A DNA stretch of 64,000 bases from Burkholderiales bacterium (lineage in GTDB: Bacteria; Pseudomonadota; Gammaproteobacteria; Burkholderiales; Burkholderiaceae_B): assembly GCA_021299735.1 (NCBI GenBank), contig JAJTEM010000006.1, positions 62,001 to 126,000 of the forward strand, in the 5' to 3' direction. Below, piece by piece: positions 18,104 through 25,598 of the stretch. Under the pieces are notes generated by a model. It did no database searches. It worked only from the letters and a program-made list of their open reading frames with translations, and was not told the DNA's origin. Position 1 is the stretch's first letter. Each line of letters opens with the position of its first letter. The position numbers and the translations under genes were made by a program.

Positions 18104-20248
18104 ATGAGTGCAGTGAAATTTGAACTCGGTCAAGACGGCATCGCAGTGGTAACACTCGACATGCCCGGCCGTTCCATGAATGTATTGAACGAAGAATTAA
18201 TGGGCCCATTTGCGGAAGCCCTGACCCGCATTGAAACTGATGCAGCCGTGAAAGGCGTAGTGCTGACTTCTGGCAAGCCAGAGTTTTTGGCAGGCGCGGA
18301 TTTGGACACAGTTTACAAAATTACCGACCCTCAGCAGGCTTTTGATTTGGCTGAAGCCTTCAAAACCCTGTTGCGCCGCATGGAAAAATGCGAGAAGCCA
18401 ATTGTGTGTGCCTTGAACGGCACCGCATTGGGTGGTGGCTTGGAATTGGCCATGGCCTGTAACCACCGTGTTGCGTTGAACAACCCAAAATTCAAATTCG
18501 GTTTGCCCGAAGTAAAGCTGGGCCTGTTGCCAGGTGGCGGTGGTACACAGCGTTTGCCCCGCATGATCGGTATTCAGGGCGCGTTGGAAATGATGACCCA
18601 AGGCACCGAGCTGCGCGTAGAGCAGGCTGTGAAGAAAGGCATTATTCAAGACACAGCCGATACCATTGAAGAAATGATTTCCAAGGCACGCGCCTGGTGT
18701 GTGGCCAACCCCAAGGCTTTGCAGCCATGGGATGTGAAGGGCTTCAAATTCCCCGGTGGCGATTCCAAACACCCAGCCATTGCGCAAATTTGGGCCATTG
18801 CACCGAGCATGGCCAACGCCAAAGCCTTTGGTAATTACCCAGCGCTGACCCACATTGCAAGCTGCGTGTTCGAAGGCGGTATTACCGACATTGACACTGG
18901 CCTGAAAGTGGAAAGTCGTTACTTCGCTGCTTGCGTGTTGTCGCAAGAAAGCAAGAACATGATGAACACGCTGTGGTATCAGCTGAACAGCATCAAGAAA
19001 GGCCAAAGCCGCCCAAGCGCGCCTGCGAAAAGCAAGGTCAAGAAAATTGGCGTGTTGGGTGCAGGCATGATGGGTGCCGGTATTGCCTATGTAAGCGCCA
19101 AAGTTGGAATTGAAGTGGTGTTGATTGACGCCACGCAAGAAGGCGCAGACAAAGGCAAGGCCTACAGCACCAATTTGCTCGACAAAGCCATTGCCAAAAA
19201 GCGCAGCACACCTGAAAAGAAAGAAGCACTGCTGAACCTGATCACTGCAACCACCGACTATTCCAAGCTGGAAGGTGCAGATTTGGTGATTGAAGCCGTG
19301 TTCGAAGACCGTGCTGTGAAAGCCGATGTAACTGCCAAGGCCGAAGCGGTTATTCCAGCAACAGCGGTGTACGCATCCAACACGTCAACCTTGCCAATCA
19401 CTGGCTTGGCTGAAGCCTCCAAGCGTCCCAACCAGTTCATCGGTCTGCACTTCTTCAGCCCCGTGGACAAAATGCCGCTGGTTGAAATCATCATGGGTGA
19501 AAAAACCGACGATGAAACACTGGCCAAGGGCTTCGACTATGTTCAGCAAATTGGCAAAACACCCATTGTTGTGAACGACAGCCGTGGCTTCTTCACCAGC
19601 CGTGTATTCGGCACCTTTCTGATGGAAGCTGCTGCCATGGTGGGCGAGGGCGTACACCCACGATCCATTGAAATGGCTGGCCTTGAAGCCGGTATGCCCA
19701 TGCCACCTTTGGCGCTGTATGACGAGGTATCGCTCAGCCTTAGTTTGCTGATCATGAAGCAAACCAAGAAAGACATGGAAGCAGCAGGCCAAACATTCCC
19801 TGAGCACCCAGGCTACAAAACGCTGATTACTGTTGCTGAAAAGCACGGTCGCATTGGCAAGAAAGACGGCAAGGGCTTCTACGACTACACCCCAGCAGGC
19901 AAAACCCTGTGGAAAGGTTTGAGCGAAGAATTCCCGCTGGCGAAGGATCAGCCTTCTTCACAGGAAATTCAGGACCGCCTCATGTACATCCAGGCCAATG
20001 AAGCCGCACGCTGCTTGCAGGAAAAAGTGCTGCGTTCTGTGGCCGACGGCAACATCGGTTCAATTTTCGGTTTGGGTTTTGCACCATTCACAGGCGGCAT
20101 GTTGCAGTTCATCAACGCCAAGGGCTTGCCCCAGTTTGTAAAGCGTTGCGAAGAACTGGCAGCCAAGTATGGCGAGCGTTTCAAGCCTGCCAGCATGTTG
20201 GTGGAACTTGCCGCACAAGGTAAAAAACTGGAAGACAACTTGGCGTAA
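18104..20248 (+). CDS. fadB: Fatty acid oxidation protein: enoyl-CoA hydratase / 3-hydroxyacyl-CoA dehydrogenase
   Basis: A 714-residue bifunctional beta-oxidation enzyme. The N-terminal crotonase domain shows ALGGGLELAMACNHRVA and LPEVKLGLLPGGGGTQRLPR. The dehydrogenase domain begins with the NAD-binding KIGVLGAGMMGAGIAYVSA near residue 310. It also carries GLHFFSPVDKMPLVE with the catalytic His, and NDSRGFFTSRV. The ATG at 18104 has a gaaggag site 8 bases before it and is preferred over the upstream TTG at 18083. It lies 21 bases after the thiolase stop and forms the beta subunit of the usual FadA-FadB pair. Confidence 0.95.
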   Translation: MSAVKFELGQDGIAVVTLDMPGRSMNVLNEELMGPFAEALTRIETDAAVKGVVLTSGKPEFLAGADLDTVYKITDPQQAFDLAEAFKTLLRRMEKCEKPIVCALNGTALGGGLELAMACNHRVALNNPKFKFGLPEVKLGLLPGGGGTQRLPRMIGIQGALEMMTQGTELRVEQAVKKGIIQDTADTIEEMISKARAWCVANPKALQPWDVKGFKFPGGDSKHPAIAQIWAIAPSMANAKAFGNYPALTHIASCVFEGGITDIDTGLKVESRYFAACVLSQESKNMMNTLWYQLNSIKKGQSRPSAPAKSKVKKIGVLGAGMMGAGIAYVSAKVGIEVVLIDATQEGADKGKAYSTNLLDKAIAKKRSTPEKKEALLNLITATTDYSKLEGADLVIEAVFEDRAVKADVTAKAEAVIPATAVYASNTSTLPITGLAEASKRPNQFIGLHFFSPVDKMPLVEIIMGEKTDDETLAKGFDYVQQIGKTPIVVNDSRGFFTSRVFGTFLMEAAAMVGEGVHPRSIEMAGLEAGMPMPPLALYDEVSLSLSLLIMKQTKKDMEAAGQTFPEHPGYKTLITVAEKHGRIGKKDGKGFYDYTPAGKTLWKGLSEEFPLAKDQPSSQEIQDRLMYIQANEAARCLQEKVLRSVADGNIGSIFGLGFAPFTGGMLQFINAKGLPQFVKRCEELAAKYGERFKPASMLVELAAQGKKLEDNLA

Positions 20249-20258
20249 TTTTTACCCT

Positions 20259-20292
20259 GCAAAGCCGGCTGCCGAACGGCAACCGGCTTTGC
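20259..20292. repeat. Intergenic hairpin between the fadB and fadE genes
   Basis: The arms gcaaagccgg (20259-20268) and ccggctttgc (20283-20292) pair perfectly and enclose a second stem (tgccg / cggca). No T-run follows on either strand, so this looks like an RNA-processing or stabilising hairpin inside the operon, not a terminator. Confidence 0.65.
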
Positions 20293-20321
20293 GATGAACG
20301 ACGAAAACAGGAGCAGTAACC

Positions 20322-22679
20322 ATGGTATTCAAAGTAATCATGAATGGCTTGATCAAAGCCAAAGCCATGCCCCAAATTTCTGCCACCGAGCGCCAGGCGC
20401 TTGAAGCAGGCACGGTGTGGATTGACGGGCAAGTGTTTTCCGGCAAGCCCGATTTTGCAAAAATGTTTGCAGAGCCTTATGCAAAACTAAGTCAGCGCGA
20501 GCGCGATTTCATCGACGGCCCAGTGCAGCAATTGTGCGAAATGTGCGATCCGCATGAAATTGCGACCACACGCATTATTCCCAAAAAGGCAGTCGACTTT
20601 TTGGCAACTGCAGGTTTTTATTCTTTCCTGATTCCACAAAAGTTCGGTGGCCTGGAATTTTCGGCCAATGCCATTTCTACCATCATGGCGATGATCACAT
20701 CGCACAGCCCCTTGCTGTCTACGCTGGTTGTTATTCCAAACAGCTTGGGCGCGGCAGAACTGATCAAGCACTACGGTACACAAGCACAAAAAGAACACTA
20801 CCTTCCACGCCTGGCCACTGGCCAATACCTGCCCTGTTTTGGTTTGACAGAACCCACAGCCGGATCGGATGCCGCATCTATTTTGGCCCGTGGTGTTGTG
20901 TTTAAGAACGCAGAAGGCAAAGCTCAAATCAAACTGAATTTCCGCAAGCGCTACATTACCCTGGCGCCTGTGGCCAACCTTATTTCGCTGGCATTCAAAC
21001 TGCACGATCCCGACAATTTGTTGGGCAAAGGTGCAGAGCCCGGCATTACCGTGGGCCTGGTTCACCGTGGTACGCCTGGCCTGGAAATGGGCAAGCACCA
21101 CCAGCCAATTGGCGATGCCTTCTACAACGGCCCAATTATTGGTCGTGACGTAGTAATTGACGCCGATGAAATTATTGGTGGTGTTGAGTGTGCAGGCCAA
21201 GGCTGGCGCATGTTGATGGAACAGTTGGCCGGTGGCCGTGCGGTTTCATTGCCTGCTGGTGCAGTGGGCGGTGTGCGCGCAGCTGCAGCTGCTTCAGGCG
21301 CCTATGCCCGTGTTCGCCAACAGTTCGGTATGCCCATTGCTGAAATGGAAGGCATTCAGGAAAAGCTGGCTGAAATTGCAGCCATGGCTTACCTCAGCGA
21401 AGCGGCCCGTGTGTATGCAGTCAGCGCATTGGACAACAACGAGCAACCCCCCGTGGTTTCTGCTGTGTGGAAAGCCTACCTTACTGAGCTTTCACGTGAG
21501 CAAGCGAAAAACGCGATGGACGTGATGGCTGGTGCTGGCGTCATGCAAGGCCCCAACAACGTGATTGGTCGTGGCTACTGTTCAGCCCCGGTTGCCATTA
21601 CCGTTGAAGGTGCGAACATCATGACCCGTTCGCTGATTACCTTTGGCCAGGGTGCAGTACGCTGCCACCCCTACGCATTCAAAATTGCAAATGCCCTGGA
21701 AGCCAACGACTTACCCACATTCAGCGCAGCGCTGAAAGGCTGGATTGGTCACATGGTAGCCAACACTGGCCGTTTGGTAGGCTTAACGCTAACCCGCGGT
21801 TACCTGGCCAGTACACCGAAAATTGATGGCGTAACACCTTACCTGCGCAAGCTGGCTTGGGCTTCCTCACGTTATTCATTCCTCACCGACATGGCGCTGA
21901 TTACCGTGGGTGGCAAGCTGAAAGCGCGCCAGCAACTGACTGGCCATTTCGCCGATGCATTGGGTTGGCAGCTGTTGGCCATTTCAACCGTACGCCGCTA
22001 TGTGGCTGAAGGCGAAATCAAGGAAGACCTGCCACTGGTGCAATACGCTTGTGAATACGCCTTGGCAAAAGTGCAAAAAGCATTTGAATCCATCTATTCC
22101 AACTTTGGCAACAACCCGGTTGGCTTCTTGCTACGCACTGTGGGGTACTTCAGCCTGCGCGTGAATCCGATTGTGGGTTCAGGCCTTGATCGTTTGGTGC
22201 CCACCGTGGCCAAAACGATTACCAAGAGCGGCGCTCAACAAGCCCGCATTACTGGTGATTTGTACATGCCCAAGTTCAATCTTTCTGATTTGGACAGCGA
22301 CGAAGTACTCGCCAATACCACAGGCGTGAAGCGCTTGATGGCTGCCTTCCAGGCGGTACAAGAAGCTGAAGTGGTGCAAATGAAAGTGATTCAGGCGCGC
22401 CGCTCCAAGTTGGTGGACAAAGGTTCTGTGCAAGAAATGGCACAAGCTGCGTTGGCCAAAGGCATTATTACTGAAGCGGATAAAAAGCTGCTGGATCGCG
22501 CAAACCGCATCAGCTTGGAAGCCATCATGGTTGATGAGTTCACACCACAAGAATTCTTCGGTGATAACTCGGTAACCTACGCCCCTGGCTTTGAATGCGC
22601 CAATGTTCCAAACGTTGGGCATGATGCTGAACCAGTTGCGGCTGTATCGGGTGAGCGTCTAAGGGTTGTAAACGCTTGA
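20322..22679 (+). CDS. fadE: FadE-type acyl-CoA dehydrogenase
   Basis: A protein of 785 residues, close to the ~810 of E. coli FadE, much longer than ordinary acyl-CoA dehydrogenases because of its C-terminal extension. It catalyses the first, FAD-dependent step of beta-oxidation. Visible signatures are FGLTEPTAGSDAAS in the flavin domain, the GGRAVSLPAGAVGG segment and VEGANIMTRSLITFGQGAVRCHP, which carries the base glutamate. A caggag ribosome site precedes the ATG. It is the last gene of the TetR-controlled operon and is followed by a terminator. Confidence 0.95.
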   Translation: MVFKVIMNGLIKAKAMPQISATERQALEAGTVWIDGQVFSGKPDFAKMFAEPYAKLSQRERDFIDGPVQQLCEMCDPHEIATTRIIPKKAVDFLATAGFYSFLIPQKFGGLEFSANAISTIMAMITSHSPLLSTLVVIPNSLGAAELIKHYGTQAQKEHYLPRLATGQYLPCFGLTEPTAGSDAASILARGVVFKNAEGKAQIKLNFRKRYITLAPVANLISLAFKLHDPDNLLGKGAEPGITVGLVHRGTPGLEMGKHHQPIGDAFYNGPIIGRDVVIDADEIIGGVECAGQGWRMLMEQLAGGRAVSLPAGAVGGVRAAAAASGAYARVRQQFGMPIAEMEGIQEKLAEIAAMAYLSEAARVYAVSALDNNEQPPVVSAVWKAYLTELSREQAKNAMDVMAGAGVMQGPNNVIGRGYCSAPVAITVEGANIMTRSLITFGQGAVRCHPYAFKIANALEANDLPTFSAALKGWIGHMVANTGRLVGLTLTRGYLASTPKIDGVTPYLRKLAWASSRYSFLTDMALITVGGKLKARQQLTGHFADALGWQLLAISTVRRYVAEGEIKEDLPLVQYACEYALAKVQKAFESIYSNFGNNPVGFLLRTVGYFSLRVNPIVGSGLDRLVPTVAKTITKSGAQQARITGDLYMPKFNLSDLDSDEVLANTTGVKRLMAAFQAVQEAEVVQMKVIQARRSKLVDKGSVQEMAQAALAKGIITEADKKLLDRANRISLEAIMVDEFTPQEFFGDNSVTYAPGFECANVPNVGHDAEPVAAVSGERLRVVNA

Positions 22680-22704
22680 TTTCCGGCCGTTTTGGCGTGT
22701 TCTG

Positions 22705-22733
22705 ACCGCCTGTTTTAAAATAGGCGGTTTTTT
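22705..22733 (+). terminator. Intrinsic terminator of the beta-oxidation operon
   Basis: The arms accgcct (22705-22711) and aggcggt (22722-22728) are followed by a T-run, 26 bases after the fadE stop codon. Confidence 0.85.
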
Positions 22734-22755
22734 ACAGAGCATTTCAAAAGGGGTA

Positions 22756-23151
22756 ATGATGCAAAGAACATCTAGTTGTGGTCAGTTGGATAACTTGCGC
22801 AAAATTACCCCGCCTCTCAATCCCGGTTCCGATGCTGGCAATTCTTTGAAAAACCTGGCCTCCAAATTGAGTAGTTGTTTGTTTCGCAACAGTGGTACTT
22901 CCGTTGTTGTTTCATCTAGTTTGGCGGCACATAGGCAAAAAATGTTGCCGCAGGGCAAATTGCAACTGAGCCGGTTCAACAAGCTGTCTGAAAATTACAA
23001 GCTACGGGAACAAACTCTGGCTTCCGAGAACAAGTTTTCATTGTTTGATTGGCCGTCGATTAAGTCCCCAGCGGGTGCTTTTGCCGAGGGGGGCAAATAT
23101 GCAGTTTCCAGTCCCGAAGCCACTTGGAAAGGCCAAGTTGGTTCTTGCTGA
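22756..23151 (+). CDS. N-terminal segment of a frameshift-split YopJ-family protein, 131 aa
   Basis: The ORF starts with an aaggggt site before ATG. It is rich in Ser, Asn, Leu and Lys, with no signal peptide and no recognisable domain; the Ser/Asn-rich start fits an effector secretion region. It runs into the beginning of the YopJ domain in a different frame and stops at 23151, after passing six G at 23088-23093. Removing one base in that run would join it to the downstream ORF as a single protein of about 380 residues, the usual length of longer YopJ-family members. Alone it has no known function. Confidence 0.6.
   Translation: MMQRTSSCGQLDNLRKITPPLNPGSDAGNSLKNLASKLSSCLFRNSGTSVVVSSSLAAHRQKMLPQGKLQLSRFNKLSENYKLREQTLASENKFSLFDWPSIKSPAGAFAEGGKYAVSSPEATWKGQVGSC
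23088..23093 (+). repeat. Run of six G at the frame junction of the YopJ-family gene
   Basis: A homopolymer tract of six G lies just before the ATG at 23099 and inside the overlap of the two reading frames. With five G the upstream ORF reads straight into the acetyltransferase frame. It is a candidate slippage site, a phase switch, or a sequencing error. Confidence 0.7.
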
Positions 23152-23896
23152 TTTGTATGCCAAAAAATATGGAATTTCGATTGTTTGCCAATTTGAAGGG
23201 AATGATGAAGCCGGTGTTGTTGATTCCTTGATTGCACAGGTTCGAGATGCGCAAGGTAAGCCAGTTGGTTTTATTGTTCCAGCCAAGCCGCCTGGTCTTT
23301 GGCCCGCCAAGTTCAACTACCGCGGGCATGTAGTGCCCTTGATTATTCAACAAACTGAAGCTGGTTTTGATGTGGTCAATCTGGATTCCCTAGCCGACAA
23401 CGCCAAACATTATCAGCAATTTCTGAATGTATTTCAGAAAAGAATGAATGCGTGTGATGCAGGGGTACTAAGACATAGTCTGGTTAACACAAGGCGTCAG
23501 GCGGATAGGCAGTCTTGCCACACCGACGCCCTGCAAATTTTGAAAGATACCCTTTGCGCAGTCAGCAGCAACCCCGATGGCAATTGTTTCGATCTGCTTG
23601 GCTGCAAAAGCGAACGATTTCATTTGCCATCCTTTCTTCAAAAAACCAACCAGCGTGGCCGAGCCTTGGTGGAAGATAATTTTCAACCTGCAAGCTTGTT
23701 AATTCCGCAGCGGCAAGGGCATTTGTGTGGCGACAAAAGTATCTCGATTGGGCAGCACCGTAACAAATACACGGCTGAATTTGGCGCCAGGAAATCGAAT
23801 TACTTCCTGGCAGTCAAGGCTTTTTACAATGCAGGAAAAGTGCTGGACCAACTTGAGAAAAAGCCCAGCGCCGGTACATCTGAAAGTAAATTTTAA
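23099..23896 (+). CDS. YopJ-family Ser/Thr acetyltransferase (C55 fold), catalytic domain
   Basis: The YopJ family comprises type III effectors that acetylate Ser, Thr or Lys of host kinases and are activated by inositol hexakisphosphate. This 265-residue ORF has H77, D96 and C140 spaced 19 and 44 residues apart, exactly the spacing of H109, E128 and C172 in YopJ; Asp replaces Glu, as in some members. Around C140, ADRQSCHTDALQILKDTL matches the RSSSEC...FALAKKL block. The tail has LPSFLQKTNQ (family LPxxFYKHTQ) and a C-terminal helix. The start ATG has a gagggggg site but the true N-terminus is probably upstream (see 22756-23151). The family assignment is from recalled sequence, not a search. 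Confidence 0.8.
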   Translation: MQFPVPKPLGKAKLVLADLYAKKYGISIVCQFEGNDEAGVVDSLIAQVRDAQGKPVGFIVPAKPPGLWPAKFNYRGHVVPLIIQQTEAGFDVVNLDSLADNAKHYQQFLNVFQKRMNACDAGVLRHSLVNTRRQADRQSCHTDALQILKDTLCAVSSNPDGNCFDLLGCKSERFHLPSFLQKTNQRGRALVEDNFQPASLLIPQRQGHLCGDKSISIGQHRNKYTAEFGARKSNYFLAVKAFYNAGKVLDQLEKKPSAGTSESKF

Positions 23897-24240
23897 AACT
23901 GAGGAAAATTTGGTAGCGGTCCTCTCGGGTTAGACGTTCGACTGGTTGCAACGTAAGTGCCGTTGGCGCTTGCATCGGCAGCGCCTGGGTTGGTAGTTGA
24001 ATCAGTGTTTGCTCTGTTAACGGAACGGGTTAGCCCGATGGGGCTGATGTTCAAGGCTTGATCCAAGTTCAAGCCTTGACCCATAAAGTCAGGCAGTCGA
24101 ACAGCAATTGCATTTCTGGGTAGTAATCTTGGCAAAGTACTGAGCCCTTGAAAGATATTGCTAGGCGCGCGGTCGCTCAAAATGTTGGGGTGTTCGGCCA
24201 CAGAACGCGGGGAGTTGGTTGAAGAATTGATATTTGGCAT
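23893..24240 (-). CDS. Small Ser/Asn/Pro-rich ORF, 115 aa; candidate effector or secreted protein
   Basis: This ORF converges on the YopJ-family gene with a four-base overlap of their ends. It has no recognised domain, signal peptide or membrane segment. The N-terminus (MPNINSSTNSPR) has no acidic residue and has Ile at position 4, like type III effector N-termini, and it resembles the MPANIQQ start of the 417-residue protein. A degenerate hrp box lies 30 bases upstream. The ribosome site is weak. It could be a chance ORF, but the promoter-like element at the same distance as in the other gene argues otherwise. Confidence 0.45.
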   Translation of the reverse strand: MPNINSSTNSPRSVAEHPNILSDRAPSNIFQGLSTLPRLLPRNAIAVRLPDFMGQGLNLDQALNISPIGLTRSVNRANTDSTTNPGAADASANGTYVATSRTSNPRGPLPNFPQF

Positions 24241-24269
24241 AACTGGCTTAACTTTTGACGCAGAACACT

Positions 24270-24297
24270 GTAGTGGTTGGTCTGTACGGAAAGTTCA
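24270..24297 (-). promoter_or_regulatory. Degenerate hrp-box-like promoter
   Basis: The minus strand reads TGAACT (24297-24292), 15 bases, then CCACTAC (24276-24270). The cores GAAC and CCAC and the spacing match the HrpL consensus, while three outer positions differ. The distance to the ATG at 24240 (30 bases) nearly equals that at 16099-16127 (29 bases). Confidence 0.35.
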
Positions 24298-24320
24298 TTT
24301 TACAAAGGCGTTGTTAAATT

Positions 24321-25322
24321 ATGAGTCCAATTGTTGATCCCTCTCTGCTCGAGGGTATTGTTGTTCTTGATCTTTCCCGAAACTTGCCTGGGCCAGCCAC
24401 CTCGCTGATCCTGCAGCAAATGGGGGCCACTGTGATCAAGATGGAACCCCCGCATGGTGACGATGCCAAAAGCATGCCCATGCTTTACGCAGCACTCAAC
24501 AACAGCAAAAAGATTGTCACTGCCGACTTTCGTACGCCCGAAGGAATCGAAAGCCTCAAAAGCCATGCAGCCAAAGCCGATGTGTTAATCGATGGTTTTC
24601 GCCCCGGCGTGATGGCAGACATGGGCTGCGGCTACGACACTTTGAAAGCACTGAACCCGAAGTTGGTGATGTGCTGCATCACAGGTTACGGACAAAAGGG
24701 CCCGCTGGCGGAAAAAGCGGGGCACGACATCAATTACATGGCGCTTAGCGGCGTGCTTGACGGCCTTCAAACCGCCGAAGGCGATATTCCTGTGCCTGCC
24801 GTGCAGTTTGGTGATTTGTTTGGGGGCACCTCTGCCGCAGTGCAGGGTATTTTGGCAGCCTTGTTGAAGGCGCAGCGCACAGGGCAGGGCAGCTTTGTAG
24901 ATGTGTCCATGACCCACAATTTGTGGAAGCAAAACATCATGCCCGAGAGCATGGAGCAAATGTGGATCAAGCTGAGCGGTAAACCCGCCCGCCACCAAGA
25001 CGATCTTCTCAGTGGTGGCCTGGCCTGCTACAACGTGTACAAAACTGCCGACCAGCGCCATTTGGCGGTGGGTTCGTTGGAACACAAATTCTGGAAAGTG
25101 GCCTGTGAAGCCATGGGCAAGCCCGAGTGGGTGAATGTTCACTGGAGCCGCGGCGCCATGCCCGGCACCCCGTCGGCTGTTCAAATGCTGGCCGACATGA
25201 AGGCCTTGATTGCCTCCCAACCCCTTGCCTATTGGGAGCAAGTGTTTGGCAATGTAGATGCCTGCATAACCCCGGTGCTGACCCGTGCTGAAATCAAGCA
25301 AAGAAACCTTTTGCGAATTTGA
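24321..25322 (+). CDS. CoA-transferase of the CaiB/BaiF (family III) type
   Basis: A 333-residue protein of the family that moves CoA between carboxylic acids or racemises 2-methylacyl-CoA. Signatures are LDLSRNLPGPATSLILQQMGATVIKMEPPHGDD at the start, DVLIDGFRPGVMADMGCGYDTLKALNPKLVMCCITGYGQKGP, and the GHDINYMALSG block. The conserved Asp lies in the block around VQFGDLFGGTSAA. It is shorter at the C-terminus than most members (about 360-400 residues), ending soon after the CITPVLT motif. It stands between the effector-like genes and fadD; the substrate is unknown. Confidence 0.85.
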   Translation: MSPIVDPSLLEGIVVLDLSRNLPGPATSLILQQMGATVIKMEPPHGDDAKSMPMLYAALNNSKKIVTADFRTPEGIESLKSHAAKADVLIDGFRPGVMADMGCGYDTLKALNPKLVMCCITGYGQKGPLAEKAGHDINYMALSGVLDGLQTAEGDIPVPAVQFGDLFGGTSAAVQGILAALLKAQRTGQGSFVDVSMTHNLWKQNIMPESMEQMWIKLSGKPARHQDDLLSGGLACYNVYKTADQRHLAVGSLEHKFWKVACEAMGKPEWVNVHWSRGAMPGTPSAVQMLADMKALIASQPLAYWEQVFGNVDACITPVLTRAEIKQRNLLRI

Positions 25323-25406
25323 TGTTTTTTGTGCGCAAAGCGGGCCATGAAGGCGCGGTAAATCAAGGGCTGGCAGTGGAGTACTGCGTCTAAAATACTG
25401 AAATCT

Positions 25407-25430
25407 TTAGCTTAACTTACACTTAGCTTA
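25407..25430 (+). promoter_or_regulatory. Direct repeat upstream of the fadD gene
   Basis: ttagctta occurs twice with a 16-base period (25407-25414 and 25423-25430) in the 276-base region before the fadD gene. That region holds no gene I can support. Spacing of about one and a half helix turns could suit a regulator site, but no known motif is recognised. Confidence 0.25.
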
Positions 25431-25598
25431 CGCGATTCTTACCAAAATTGCGGGAAGAATGGTATTGTTGGTTTTGCCGGAAGTCTTATACAACACTTAT
25501 AAAAACCGGGCCCACGCAGGCTCAGCCGGGGAGACACAACAAGCCACCCAAAGTGGCGCTCCTTGGCCGCATCCGCTCGGTTTACAGGAGATCAGTAC

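Noticed and set aside
18197..19138. Long minus-strand ORF of 313 codons
   Set aside because: It lies wholly inside the fadB gene, whose motifs are clear in the other strand; composition is that of a shadow frame.
22680..22755. A hrp box before the YopJ-family gene
   Set aside because: I looked for GGAAC followed by CCAC at 15-16 bases and found none; the region is occupied by the fadE terminator.
24585..25301. Minus-strand ORF of 238 codons
   Set aside because: Antisense of the CoA-transferase gene, which has intact family motifs.
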